Shown: positions 12,615 through 25,399 of the stretch, piece by piece
How positions within the stretch are numbered: the stretch's first letter is position 1
How the letters are laid out: each line of letters starts with the position of its first letter
NCBI GenBank assembly: GCA_050084985.1
Contig: JBITNC010000001.1
Location: forward strand, 215,760,001-215,824,000
DNA: 64,000 bases
Direction: 5' to 3'
Source of the DNA: Nageia nagi
Taxonomy: Eukaryota; Pinophyta
Program-made: the position numbers and the translations under genes
Notes under the pieces: generated by a model
What the model was told of the DNA's origin: nothing
The model's input: the letters and a program-made list of their open reading frames with translations, nothing else
The model's database searches: none

Positions 12615-15154
12615 TACAAATTTTTAAGTATTTCTTTGAGGCAAATGAATCAAAATGATGAGGAAGTCAAGGTCAAACCCTACAATGCATTATGTTATGG
12701 TTATTTTCTTCTTTAGACTACCATTATTTTCACTAAACTATTACCTAATATCACAAAGGTACAAGTTATTTGGATCCCAACATGTCATTCTTGAACAAAT
12801 AATGCATAGAACTCTATTCCAATCAATTCAACCTCTCCTCTTGGGGTGATTACCTTATCATAATGATAAAGGGATAGGAATGCATACTAGAACATGCAAT
12901 TCTCCATTATGTCTAAAATTCAAACCAAATCCTAAAAATCCAAGTCCTTCCCAATCAAATTGTTATCCAAAGAAACATAAAGAACTCCCTCTCATTTGAA
13001 ATTCATAAGGTGAAATAACATATTTAGATACTAACCTTGAGTCCCATATATCCATCTCTTAGTACCCTACTGGTGCATTCAATGAACCAAAAGAACCCAT
13101 CCAAAAGTATCTTCTAACACATCTCCATCATAACCAAATCAATCATTAACAACAACACCTTCAGCTAAATCCCTTCAACCCCCACCCAACTATATAAGAA
13201 TTCAACAACCTATTAATGAAAGTGGTAGTGACTCACATCTAGTGACACAACCATAATTGGTTGATCTTGGATCATCACCACAAGTGCAACAAGAACTTGA
13301 TATTGAATTCAATGTTTCAAAAATTATTCTCCATATCACTAATGAGGTATGATTGCTCATAGATACAAAAATATTAATTTCCTCAATTGGACCAACCACC
13401 ATCATGACTTCTAGATCATAGCAACTAAATGTTATATAGCAAGCTCTATAAAAAGAAGGATGGAAAGGTCCATAGTCTATAATCACCAACCTCAACATTC
13501 ACAAATGGAGAAACCACCACCATTATTAATAATATCATCTATAATTACTCAAACTATTCCGCCAATAAGTTAAATCCCTACCTCCACTAATCCATTTAGT
13601 TATTCTTAGTTAAAACATCATTTTCATTTATGCTTGTACCTACACTTATTTCCACCAACATATCATATGTTTTCTTCCTTGGGACTATACATAACTAATT
13701 TTAGTATGCTAACTTAGTCTACAATAGCAACCACAAAGATTCCAACTAATCCCTTGACCTCACTATTTATATATATTAGCCTTGCTATCCTAAAAAATCC
13801 ATTTGAGGTAAAACTCCTTACCACATGGAAGAAACCCATGTCGAAGAACATAAGACTCTATTCCATTTCACTCACTAACACACTTCAAATAAATAGCAAT
13901 TATCCTACTAAATACTAATGCTTTTACCCCTCTTATCTCACCATCAAAGAGTTGTTAATCCATAAAAAAGATACTAATCATATTTTAAATAAATATTTGG
14001 CCAATATTGATACTTAATTGACCAATCTTAACTAGTTCATCAAAGATAAAATCAACTTTTCTTACAAAAAACCCATAATTTCACCATAAATCCACATACC
14101 CATATGGGAAAAAATTTAAGAATCCTCCTAGAGAAAGGTCTTTAGAAACCCATAATTCCACTTGTAGACCTTAACCTTTTAGTGAACCTCAGCCAACATT
14201 TTTCAAACTATATCCTAGATAACACCTAACCCATCACAATAATACTAGAAGCAGCAATTACAACCCTGATCATTGAGACACAATGATTGGAGGTAAAGAC
14301 TCAAAAGCAGTAGGGAGATTTTGAAAAATAGGAGTTGAAAATAACTTTCAATATCATCATTATTCAAATGGAGCACTATAAAATAACATGTGACAATATG
14401 AAGGTCATAATTGATGTAAATTCAACAATTATGGAGATACAAATGCTTACCCAACAGTTGGCTTAAAAGAATATTGAAATAGCCAATCTCTAAAACCAAG
14501 CCCATAAAGGGGAAGTTTACAATGATCAAATTCAAGAGGCAATATCATAATTGTGTCAATTTTTCATCAAAAAGAGAGAGATCCATAATAGTTCAAACAC
14601 CATACTAACTCATATCAAATAAATCCACTTTTCCCACATATTAGAAATGGTCGAGCTAGACATACAAATGAATTGATCCAATCAAGTAGATGCAGTGATA
14701 TAAGCTACCCAAGGTTACACATCCATATAATTTCTATAAGCACACCTTTAGGAATAACTTTCCATTTGGATTGAGAAAAGGTAATACCTCACTAATAAGT
14801 ATCTCTTCATTCCTACCTTACCTAAGAACTCAACCAATACAGAGTATCTCCATCATAAGTACAGTTGACTAAGGGAAAAGGTAAAACTAGTAGCCAGATG
14901 TAGCAAGAGATTATTATTTCATCTTTGGATAAACATAAATAAAAATATATAAGTAGCTAATGTAAATAGTAAAAGTTGTATGACAAACATGATAAATGAT
15001 ACCTATCTAAATATATGATTACTTTTGAAGAAATATGAATAATGCAAAGATTTTTGTTACCCTATTCTATGCTAATGAATGTGATAATGAAAAAGAAGTA
15101 GATAAAATGATAAAAATAAAATATTAACAATAAAAGATAAAGAATCAAAGAATG
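12615..15154. other. Decayed sequence between the two Tat elements
   Basis: About 2.5 kb with no intact gene. Plus-strand coding remnants are suspected at 12640-12900 and are clearer at 14340-14960 (separate entry). No LTR pair, TIR or tandem repeat was seen. The minus-strand open frame at 13202-13498 has no recognisable features. Confidence 0.4.
14340..14960 (+). pseudogene. Remnant of an unidentified coiled-coil protein ORF
   Basis: One plus-strand frame stays protein-like for about 200 codons. It has heptad-rich text (MEHYKITCDNMKVII, IMEIQMLTQQLA, EVYNDQIQEAIS, LEMVELDIQMN) and ends near KLVARCSKRLLFHLWINI. It is broken only by stops, and about ten of these are TAA or TAG where Gln would fit, so an ORF seems to have decayed by point mutation alone. 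The family is not recognised. The coiled-coil character and retroelement surroundings resemble the accessory ORFs at 45818-49083 and 53006-55637, but I see no clear homology. Confidence 0.4.
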
Positions 15155-15865
15155 TGTTAACACTTAAAAAGAAATTTTAATTTAATTAAAATACTTTTTT
15201 ATATATTTGAAATGATTTATTTAATTTATTAAAAAATGCTCTTTTCCATGATCTCATCTACCTTTATATTTTATGGTAATAGGTCGGCTCGACATCACAA
15301 TAAGCCTAAGGAGGAGCCTTAGTACTAGAACTATTTCCGATAAATGTAGATGAATTGTGTATGATTAAAGATATGATATAATCTTGAATCATTGATAGGT
15401 GGAAATATACTTATGTTAATCTTGACCAGTGTTTCTAAATATCACCTATCATCTCTAGATTTTTTTATACTTTAAGCTTTACATTCTTGTGATATTTCAT
15501 CCCTTCATGATCAAGATTTGATGCATCAAAGGTGGGATGAATAAATTGAGCTTGAAGGTGAGGTATTCTAAAAAGGTATACAAGCACTATCATTGGGTTT
15601 CTAGCATCATCATTGGGTTAATATTAGATTGATAGCTCCGTATTTTGGAGAAGCTCATTGTTCATCCTCTCTTGATTGAATCTTACCTTCATTTATTATC
15701 ATAGGTAAAGTACATGTTTGTATATTCTATTAATCTAATTTTGATAGTTTAAGGTCAAATTAATATTTATCATCTTTCATATCATTAATTTTATATTATT
15801 TTAGTTAATTAAAGAATTTAATTATTCTATAAATAACTAGGATAATTATTATTTTAGTTATAACA
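15155..15865 (+). repeat. 5' LTR of the second Tat element
   Basis: Begins TGTTAACAC and ends TTATAACA, colinear with 30196-30912. It is strongly CpG-depleted compared with that copy (about 4 against 16 CpG by hand count). A possible primer binding site (TTGGTGAACCTAAC) follows at 15867-15880. Confidence 0.85.
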
Positions 15866-15972
15866 ATTGGTGAACCTAACTTCTTTTTGATACATCACTT
15901 TATCCTTTACTACTTGTGCTAAAACCTTAGAATTTTGGATAGGACTAATTTTACATTTTAATAATTTTAGAA

Positions 15973-16960
15973 ATGAAACCTACTCAGTTTCAAGCCATGG
16001 TCAATAGTGATGATGAGGCCACTAAAGCTAATCTCAAGAACATGTTATATGGAAATGAAGAAAGGAGTGAAGCCTTTAACATTGGGGGCAACAACCAATC
16101 CTTTGGAGGTGCTCCACCCATGACTAGGAATTTAAATTCATTATGTGATGAGATTTACAATACTAGAGCACCTAATCTACAAGTGGAACCTATTTTTGAT
16201 ACATATAATGGTGAGAATGATCCTATGGCTCATATCAAGGCTTTCAAAATGAAACTTGAGTTGAAATTTGGTATGAATGATAATTTGATGGTAAAATACT
16301 TTTATACCATATTTAAAGGTGATGCACTTAATTGTTACTTTTATTTACCAAATAATTTGATTAATTACTATGTACAACTTATCTCAAAATTTTATATGCA
16401 TTTCAAATATCCTGCTCCTAGAAAATGGATAGTTTTAGACCTATTTAGTGCCATCCAAGATAGCAATGAGCAATTTGATAATATGCCCAAAGATTTCAAA
16501 AAATATAGAGCATGATTCCTAAACATTTATATGAGTCTTATGTTACATCCATATTTTTCCATAATATCCATCATAAACTAAAATTCATAGCCCTAGACTA
16601 CATGACCTTACCCTTTACCAAGATTATCCATAGGCTTACTCAAAAAGAGAAGTGCTTAGTTGATATGGATGACTTGAAATATGGAAACCCTAGTAAATAA
16701 AATAAGATAAGTATATATCAAAAAAAAGGAATATAAGAAATTCCATTTCATAGAAAAACCTCCCTCCAAAGAGCAATAAAAGAGTCAAGCAAAGCAAAAT
16801 TTCAAGAAGAATAATAGATTACCTTTGGCTCTTGTCATTATGTTCAAGGATTTTCTATAAAAAGGATTTATCAAACCTGATCTAAATAAAGAGGTAGATC
16901 CTCATGATGATAAACCTATTTGATACAATGAATAAAAATTTTGTAAATATCACAAAGTCA
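15973..16960 (+). pseudogene. gag of the second Tat element
   Basis: The open frame 15973-16515 (180 residues) starts with ATG 107 bases after the LTR. It contains the Tat gag signature LNSLCDEIYNTRAP, then FDTYNGENDPMAHIKAFK, the capsid-like core motif of this lineage (usually YDGSTDP-type), and later YFYTIFKGDALNCYFYLP. It stops after KDFKKYRA and continues in the next frame, overlapping by four bases (16512-16700, MIPKHLYESY ...). Beyond 16700 only fragments remain. The frameshift and stops make it non-functional, although this is one of the better preserved frames in the left half. Confidence 0.8.
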
Positions 16961-17199
16961 AAGTCATATAATAAATGCATATTTTACCCTAAGAAAGTAA
17001 TTATGAAAATTGCTAGATAATGGCAAGATACAATATGAGGCCCATACAATAAATTATGAGGATGTAAAATCACTCAAAATAAATTTCATATTTAACCAAG
17101 AGTTATGCAACATTGCTAGCAGAGGAAGACCTAGAGGGAATGTCAATCTGGCTACAACAGAGTGAACAAAGATCCCTCGCAACCCTGGTATGCAACAAC

Positions 17200-18800
17200 T
17201 CCTTAAAAAACTAAAGATAACTCATGCCAAGATAAGTAGTTTCAAAATTTTACAATTTTTAATTGAAAATAGATATGTTTTTTTGATGCACTTAAGAAAA
17301 TTGAAGTTGATGCAAATATTCTTGTTGCTAAGTTTGTCGAACTAGTAAGCAATCTTGATACTAAGTTTGTAATATGCTTTCCTTTCAAGAAAATGAATTT
17401 TCTAGTGAAGATGTCATTAAGAGAAATTTAAGATTATATATTTTTATTAATATTTATGGTAGCCTTATTAAAAAATATTTTATTGATGGGTAAGTGCAAA
17501 AAGATGAGTCCCACTTTTGGTCAAAAAGTGGAAGTGTTTTCCTTAATTTTTAGATTTACTCATACTTGATCTCAAAATTTGAAGCATTTAGAATTCAATT
17601 CTTGAAAATAATAACTTAGGTAAAATTTTAGTTCTTCAATTCTAATTTTCAAATTTTTAATTTATTCTAATACCTAGATGATAGAAATTAATATTTGGTA
17701 GGCATATTTAAAAGCCATTGTTGAAAAAATACAGTTTTAGGACCATACCTCCATTGTGTTCGATAAGCATAATTGGACCTAAATTAAAATATATTTTAAA
17801 ATTATTTTGGGTAACGATACCTAAGGTACTAAAGATTGCAAAGGATATTTTTTATAATTATTTCATGAATATTTTATTTTTTATTAATTTTTTATTGATC
17901 ATGATTATCATTTCAAAAATTGCTCATCCGATAAGCATAATTTGACCTAAACTTATCATTTTTAATTTGTTTTTCAATATTATGAAGAATTGTATGCATA
18001 TATATTTTTTTATCATAATTTTTAAAAAAAATAAAAACTTATTAAATAAATACAAAACCCATTGTTTAAAAAATACAATTTCAAGACCATACCCATCATG
18101 TCTGTTAAGCATAATTGGACATAAATTGAAAAAAATTAAATCATTTTGGTCAAAGATACCTAAAACACTAAATATTATGGATTTTTATTTTTTTATGAAT
18201 ATTTTATTTTTTATTAAATTTTTATTGGTCATGATTATCATTTCAAAAAATGCTTATGTTCGATAAGCATAGTTTGAATAAAAACTTATCATTTTTAATT
18301 TATTTTTTATTTAATTTGTAAAGAATTGTATGCAAATTGTGCACATGTATTTTTTTCATAATTCTAAAAAAATAAAAAGTTATTAAATAAATACAAAAAC
18401 CTAGCTATTTATAAGACTTACTCCAAAATGGGACTCAATTTCTTGCACTTACCTTGAAACTGGTTCAAATGTCAATGTATGTTCTATTGATTTGTTCCAA
18501 AAATATTTTTCTTCCATATATGCAAAAATGAAAAGAAATACTATTAGCATTAAAATATTTTATAACACTAAAAAAGAATACATAGGTTATGTATCTATTC
18601 CTATTGAAGTAGTTGGTAAATGGTTCATCAAAAAGTATATGTTTTTCAAGTAAATTTTCCATATAACTTGTTGCTTGGTAGACCATGGATATATAATATT
18701 AAGGTTGTTTCTTCCACTTTTCATTGATCAATTAAATTTATGTACAAAGGCAAGCAAGTTACTATTAATGGAGAGGATAATCCTATAGACGTGTGTTAGG
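17200..18800 (+). pseudogene. Protease of the second Tat element, split by an insertion
   Basis: Upstream part: LLKKLKITHAKISSFKIL, then SSEDVIKRNLRLYIFIN and YGSLIKKYFID, up to the catalytic Asp at 17485-17487. A 966-bp TIR element then interrupts it. Downstream the frame resumes with ETGSNVNVCSI at 18457. Later it reads NLLLGRPWIYNIKVVSST and YKGKQVTINGEDNP (about 18665-18790), the conserved post-protease segment of Tat polyproteins. The interruption falls on the active-site motif itself. Confidence 0.75.
17488..18453. mobile_element. 966-bp non-autonomous TIR element
   Basis: The ends are inverted repeats of about 30 bp. Left reads GGTAAGTGCAA then GAGTCCCACTTTTGG; right, reverse-complemented, reads GGTAAGTGCAA then GAGTCCCATTTTGG. 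The flanks TTGAT (17483-17487) and TTGAA (18454-18458) look like a diverged 5-bp target duplication. There is no coding capacity. The interior is an AT-rich direct duplication with a period of about 342 bp (about 17717-18058 and 18059-18400). The superfamily is not certain; a TA-flanked reading (AGTGC ends) is the alternative. Confidence 0.7.
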
Positions 18801-19799
18801 AAATTGAGAGATTTTAGATTCCTCATGATTTGATCAAAAGTGAAGAATATGTACCAACACCTATTACAACTATCACCATGTAAGAGGTAAGCATGGGTGC
18901 ATACAAAATCCTAGAGATAGATATCTAAATAACTTTAGTGAGCTCGAACGACCTCTTGTAGTCTTGGAAACTCAGCATTGCCACTTAAAGGAGCTTGAAT
19001 CTGAGTGTTGTCACTCCATTCCTAAGCAGAACAATGATCCCTTTGAAGATGTCATTTTCCTCTACCAAGAGCATGAAGAAAAATCCACATACAGTAGTAC
19101 AAATGTAGCCTTCATCTCATAGAAAATACCAAGTCAAATAAATATTCATTTCAATAACATTAAATCTACTTTTGTTAATGAATATATATGCATAAATATC
19201 AATATGGTAAAAATGGATTAGGTAAAAATGAGAAAACCATCATAAATCCCATTCCAAATGAAGGTTAGCATAAAAGAACAATTGATATTGGGTTTAATAA
19301 TCATACACCTAGATCATATTCATCAGTTCCAAAGGTTCAACATGTGGAGGATAGTGATCAAGGCTTTACCAGATACATATATGATGAGTGACTGCATTAT
19401 GGGATGATGTATAGTCCATATTAAAAATTACAAGTTTATTATGCATCCATTCTTACCTCATACAACTCTGGTTCAAGTGGACATTTTTAGGACTCATGAT
19501 GCTATCCTTGAGAAGTTGGAAGCATAGAGGGAGTTCCCCAAATAAAGTGAAAAGAGGATCGTAGCATGGTTCATATAACATTAGGAATACTTTGGTGAGG
19601 AGGTCTACATAGATGATGCATATATTGCAAGTTAGAGCCTCACCCTCCCTTTTATTTTCACTTATTTTTCATTCATGTGTGTTTATTTTTGTTCGTGTAT
19701 ATATTTATTTTTTTTTAGTTAGTTTTTGGTTTAGGTAATCTTTCTTTCATAGTTTGTATTTTATTCCCTTAATGGGGTGATAGCATTGGGTTCCTAGCA
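18801..19799 (+). other. Degraded protease-RT linker of the second Tat element
   Basis: Frames are short. Acidic, linker-like text appears near 19020-19110 (PFEDVIFLYQEHEEKS). The poly-T-rich part near 19680-19730 is not coding. No separate gene was seen. Confidence 0.45.
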
Positions 19800-20390
19800 T
19801 TGTCACCATGTTATTCTCTTCTCTTCTAATTGAGCTTAGATGTAGGACTAGGGGCATTTCCTATGCCTTCCCAACTTAATGATAAAATATCTTTTCTTAG
19901 TGAAGAAATAGTAGAAGTCAATATTGGTACCTAATAGGATCCATGGTTGATCAAAATTAGATTTTGGTTAACCCTAGAAGAATGGAAAAGGTACCACCTA
20001 TTGTTAAAATAATTTTCTAATATCTTTGCTTTGTTGTATTCTAATATGTCTGATCTTGATCTTAATTTTATCACTCATAGCCAAGTTATCAATGAAAATA
20101 TCAAATCGATTCAATAAAAATTTAAAAAGATGCATCCAAGGTTAGCCCTTGCTATTTAAAAAGAATATTGAGAAATACCTTGTTGAGGGTTTCATTATTC
20201 CCATTGATTATTCTCCATGGATTTCTAACATTATGCTTGTAGCTAAGCCTAATAGGATGTTGCACATATTTTATGGATATCAACAAGGCATGCCCAAATG
20301 ATGCCTTTCCTTTGTCTAACATTGATATGATTGTAGATTCAATAGTAATACATGAGATTTTATCTTTCATTGATGGATTTTCTAGGTACT
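19800..20390 (+). pseudogene. Reverse transcriptase, 5' half, second Tat element
   Basis: Readable motifs, in shifting frames, are FKKMHPRLALAI (about 20125), VEGFIIPIDYSPWISNIMLVAK, NKACPNDAFPLSNIDMIVDS and FIDGFSRY. The last is the start of the RT palm motif. It is cut at 20390 by the SIRE element and resumes at 28398 with NQIRINKEDQHKTTF. Confidence 0.85.
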
Positions 20391-21678
20391 TGTTAAATTA
20401 AGTGTGAAACTAAGAGAGGGTGAATTAGTGTCTTAAATTTAAAAGTTCAAACCTAGAATACTTAAATAATGTAATGGAAAAACTAAAATAAAATAAAGTA
20501 AGTAGATTAAGAGATAATCATACAACACCATATATAACAAGGTTCATCATTTAGGTTACATCTCCAAAAATGAATGCTTAAACTTTTATCCAAATCTATC
20601 ATTTACAAAGCACTAATTTTATAAATTTTTAGTACCCATGCGGGGAGTGGCACCAACCAACCCAATCTTTAGCAATACCAAATGCAAGGAGCACCAACCC
20701 TTATTGCCAAGCACCAACTTGGTGAATATAGAAATCTTTAGAAATAGTTTAAATTTTATCAATAAGACCCTAAGTGATCTAGCTCAAAACTTATTTTCCT
20801 ACAACAAACTTTTCATCCAAAAACCACTAACATTCCAAACTTGAATACTCCATATGCAAAACAAAATCTTCTTGCTCAAATATCAATAAAACCCTTTGAT
20901 TCAAAACTCAACAAAATACTCTTCAAAGAAAATAAAAAATCTATACCATACCATGTTTTCTATCCTTCATGATATTTCAAACTATATATATTCAAATTTC
21001 ATACAATCTACAAAATGAATAAGCTTAATCAGACTTCAAAATCTCGAGTTACGATCAAAACTGTGAGAATCCTTTTTATGTTATGATTTTATTTTCCTTC
21101 TTTGAAACTTCTTTTTAAATCCTCCACCATTCTCAATATATATATTTTTCTAAGTGTCTCTTACACTTCTCTCAATTACTCTTACTCTTCTCTCAATGAC
21201 TTTCTTTTCTCTCAATAACTCTTGCTCTTCAAAAAAGAATTATTTTTGTTCTCTTAACAAAATCATTTTAACTTCATAAGCTTTTGGGTCTCTACTATTT
21301 TTATTTTTAATATATTGTAGCATTTATTTTGTTGGGCCATATATTACAAATAAATTCATGTTTTTTATTAGCTTCAAGAAATATATATCAAAAATTATAT
21401 TCCTCAATGCCTTTGATTTAATGAAACATTTTTTCAAACACTTCACTAGTCTTCTCTATCAAAAAAGAATAGTCAATTTCCCATATAAATTCCAAAGGCA
21501 TTTTATCAAATAATTCACATCCCAAAGCTAGGAAAAATAGAAAAAAAGAGCCTTGGAGGCATTTGTTAAGAGCCATATCTTGTTATTAGTTGGATAGTTT
21601 AACATGCAACCATGGGAAATATATGCATATTGATCTCATTGTGTTGACAATAATAACAACATCATTACCCTGTACTCA
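20391..21678 (-). repeat. 3' LTR of the SIRE element
   Basis: A 1288-bp LTR: in element orientation it starts TGAGTACAGGG at 21678 and ends TTTAACA at 20391. It aligns with 27285-28392 and is about 180 bp longer. Confidence 0.8.
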
Positions 21679-21697
21679 ATAATCTCCCCCTTTGGAA
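21679..21697 (-). other. Polypurine tract of the SIRE element
   Basis: The minus strand reads CCAAAGGGGGAGATTAT directly before the LTR start TGAGTA. This is a textbook copia polypurine tract. Confidence 0.8.
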
Positions 21698-21899
21698 TTG
21701 TTGGCAACACATGCAAAAAACATTTAGTCTTCTCTCCCTTTGACAATAAATACAAAGGGGTGCCTTGGACTCCCCATGAGTTCATACGTACAATACTCAG
21801 GTGTAAATTAGTATATAAGAGAACATAATCATGTAGGTGCAAAAATATAAGAAAGTACAAAATTACTCCCCTTGAGATTGTGCATCCAAAATCTAGTCA

Positions 21900-22468
21900 A
21901 TGCTTGGGCAATGTCACCACTCCCAATTTCTTTCATAGGTACTCAAAAAATTCCTTAGGTAATAGTTTGGCGAAGATATCTGCTACTCGCTCTGATGTGG
22001 AAAAAAATTCCAACTTTACCTCTCCTTCTACAACCTTGTTTTTTAGATAATATGTTTTGTTCTTGAATGCATGATCAGATTCTTGAAAATATTGATTGCA
22101 CTTATGTTATCACACATAAATAAAATGGACTTAGTGATTTGAATACCTAGATTCTTCATCATTTATTTCATCCATAAAATATGTATACAACATGATAACG
22201 TTGCTATGTATTTTTCTTCTAGTATGGATAATAATATTGATTCCTATTTCTTGTTATGCCAACCAACAAGATTATCATCCAAATAAAATGCACCAACATT
22301 AGTGCTCTTCTTTTCATCTACACACCTTGTCCAATATTCATCTAAGAAAGCAATGAGTGTGAAATCCTTCCCCTTGAGATACCATAGGTTATAGTCCATT
22401 GTACATTTGAAGTATCAAAAAATTCACTTTACTTTGGTCATATGTGTCTCCTTTGGATTTGCATGAAA
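21900..22468 (-). pseudogene. RNase H of the SIRE element
   Basis: The position between RT and the polypurine tract is that of copia RNase H. Frames are short and broken. Pieces such as the region encoding a sugar-recognition and DNNS/T-like end are only faintly visible, so this rests mainly on order within the element. Confidence 0.55.
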
Positions 22469-23320
22469 TTATACAAAAATGCACACTGTTTGAAGTATAT
22501 AGGGTTTGGTAGCTATAAAATACAATAGGCTTCCAATCATTGACATGTACATAGTTTGATCCACTAATAGAGACTTATCATCCTTGATAAACTTGCAACC
22601 TATCGTCATAGGAGTGCTCAAAGGCTTGCAATCCTCTATAATGAATTTTTTTATCATCTCCTTTACATACTCAATTTGTAAAATAAAAATGCCATTCTTC
22701 AACTGATTAACTTGCAAACCAAGAAAATATGAAAGTTCACCTATCATTGATATTTCAAACTCTATTTGCATTTGGTTGTTAAAGTCTTTGCACATTTCAT
22801 CCTTGCTACCTCCAAAAATAATATCATCTACATAAACCAAAATGATAATTTGATGATTATTTTTAGATTTAATGTAGAGATTATTATCCACCATACATTT
22901 TCTAAAACCCTACTGATGAATATAGGCATCAAGCCTAGAGTACCATGCTTGAGATGCCTATTTAAGATCATACAGTACTTTTTTAATTTGTACACAAAAT
23001 TTGGGTTCTCACTTACTTGAAATCCATCTAGATGCTTAATGTATACTTTATTCTCAAGCTTTCCATTCAAAAATGTTAATTTTACATCCAAATGATAAAT
23101 TTTGAAGTTCTTGTACACTACAAAAGTAAAAAACATATGAATAGCTTGTAATCTAGTCATAGGAGAAAAGGTTTCTTCAAGATCAATACCTTCAACCTGA
23201 GAATACCCTTTGCAAACCAACCTTGCTTTATTTCTTATCACTTTTCCATCTTCATTAAGCTTGTTACAAAAAATCCACTTGGTGCTAATCACATTTTTAT
23301 TCTTGGGCCTTAATACCAAC
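22469..23320 (-). pseudogene. Reverse transcriptase of the SIRE element
   Basis: Two overlapping open frames cover the RT. The first (23319-22828) reads STKWIFCNKLNEDGKV, ARLVCKGYSQVEGID, EETFSPMTRLQAI and YHLDVKLTFLNGKL; the last corresponds to the usual D-V-K-S/T-A-F-L-N-G motif. The second (22894-22469) contains the catalytic box LVYVDDIIFGG, then GELSYFLGLQVNQ and PLSTPM. A frameshift lies between them near 22900. All canonical copia RT motifs are present, so decay is moderate. Confidence 0.88.
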
Positions 23321-23699
23321 TCCCAAATCTGATTGTTTTCAATTTGGTGTAACTTCTAATCCATTACCTTGATCCACCTCTCATCTTGACTTAACTATAC
23401 AACATTATTTGGTTTTATACTTGAAATAAGGGAATGCATTCTTGTTATTCTTCTCCTTGTTTGAACTCCAGTACTTGAGTCTCCAATTATTTGATTGCTT
23501 GGATGATACTTTTTCCATTTACTTATTTTATGTTTCTAATTTTTCTCTATTTTTTGAATTATTGTGTGTCATCAGATCCATTCTTTGGTTGTTTTTCTAG
23601 TTTTTTTTCTACCTCATCTTCCTCAATGTATTCTTGATAAATCAAAAAAATATCATCATTATATTTTACAGGTACTCTCATCTTATCAATCTTAACATC

Positions 23700-24560
23700 T
23701 GCACTCTCAATAATTTTTTTGAGCCTTTTATTGTAATACCTATAAGCCTTACTTTATGTTGAGTAACCAAGGAATATACTTTCATCTTCTCTATCATCAA
23801 ACTTGCCAAGATTTTATTCTATCCTCTTGATGTAGCACTTACTCCCAAAGACTTTGAAGTATCTCATTGATGCTTTTTTTGCTGAACCATAACTCATAGG
23901 GTGTCTTACTCTCATGGGGCCTCAACATAAATTCGTTTTGAGTATAAACCGTCATGTGGATTGCTTCTTTTCAAAACCTATCAGCTATGTTACTTTTTGT
24001 TAGCATTATTTGTACGATTTCTTGAACTAACCTATTCTTTCTTTCCATCACACCATTTTGTTAAGGTGTCCTTGCTATAGAAAATTATCTCCTAATACCA
24101 TACTTATGATAAACCTCACTAAAATCATGTAAAATAAACTCACCTCCTCTTTCGAATCTCAAACATTTGATCCTCCTTCCAACCTAACTTTTTGCTTGGT
24201 TCTTGAAAGTCTAAAATTTTTCAAGTATTTTTGACTTGTGTTTCAAAAATAATATCCATGTCATCTTAGAATAATCATCTATGCATAAAATAAAGTAATT
24301 ATCCCTATTTATACTTTGCATCCTCATAGGACCACACAAATCAATATGAACAAGCTCTAGCAATTTTTTAGAATAATACTTCTTTGTCTTGAAAGTGGAT
24401 CTAGTGAGCTTACCTTTTTGACACAAAGAACAAATACTATTTGGTGGTTTTTCGATACTTGGGATATCTTAAAATGCCTTCTTTGAACTAATTTTGACTA
24501 ATTTGTCAAATTTGATGTGTCCAAGTCTCTTGTGCCAAACCCAAACTTCATCCTTCTTTC
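23700..24560 (-). pseudogene. Integrase of the SIRE element
   Basis: The pre-integrase zinc motif region reads WHKRLGHIKFDKLVKISS (24540-24480), with CSLCQKGKLTRSTF completing the Cys pair. The core begins LVHIDLCGPM with the first catalytic Asp, and continues YFILCIDDYSKMTWILFLK (24426-24211). The rest down to about 23700 is readable in pieces with stops. Typical copia GAG-pre-integrase plus rve arrangement. Confidence 0.8.
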
Positions 24561-24859
24561 ATAGCAAACATGATCCCTCTGAAAGTCTTTGTCAATGTAT
24601 ACAAATTTTTGGAAGTCCATGTGCCAACTACAACTAACTTGCTACTGTCCATTATTCTAATTTCACATATATATTTCTTGAATATTACATCATGTCCTCT
24701 ATTTCAAATTTGACTAACACTTAACAAGCTATGTTTTCAACCTGATCACAAATAATACTTCCTTTGATATGATCTTTCTATCATTGATGTTAACTATGCC
24801 TCTATCGATAAATCTTTGCTCCATCATTATTATCAAATTTTACTGATCCACCTTCATGT

Positions 24860-24960
24860 TGTTCCATTTTCTCAAATCTCCTTTTATCCCCGATCACATG
24901 GCTAGAACAACCAATCTCTAATATCCATGGAGCTAGTTTATCATGTGCTTTAAAAGCTAT
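24860..24960 (-). pseudogene. Protease-like motif of the SIRE element
   Basis: The minus strand reads APWILEIGCSSHVIGDK. The SIRE consensus at this place is of the form W-Y-L-D-S-G-C-S-x-H-M-T-G-D, so the catalytic Asp-Ser-Gly has become Glu-Ile-Gly. The enzyme would be dead even without the surrounding stops. Confidence 0.65.
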
Positions 24961-25399
24961 TTGTACTATTAGGGATTATTGTTCTTCTTTTGACTATTCC
25001 TTCTCTTTTCATACTTTCTTAACACCTGTCTTGGTTTCTTGTATTGTCTCTTCCTTTTTTGTTTGTTGTATCTATCTCTCTAGAATCTTTTTGTTTTATA
25101 TTATGCCCTATGATTGAAAAGATCTTTGTTAAAATTGATTAGAGGAGAATGTATTCCTACAGTTTCTTATAATGTGACCATAGTTGTGATAGTTGTTAGA
25201 CACCTAATCTTTAGGTATTATGGTATAGATAGTATAGTATTAGTTACTATATTTAATAAATTTGTAGCTTTGTGTGTGCTAGAATTTAGAGTCTTTTGTA
25301 AAAAAATATGAAGAGTTACATTGTATCTCAAGGGTCACCTAAGAAGGTGAATCTGAATATTCATTTTCCAAATGTATTTAGATATTATTCTATGCTAAT

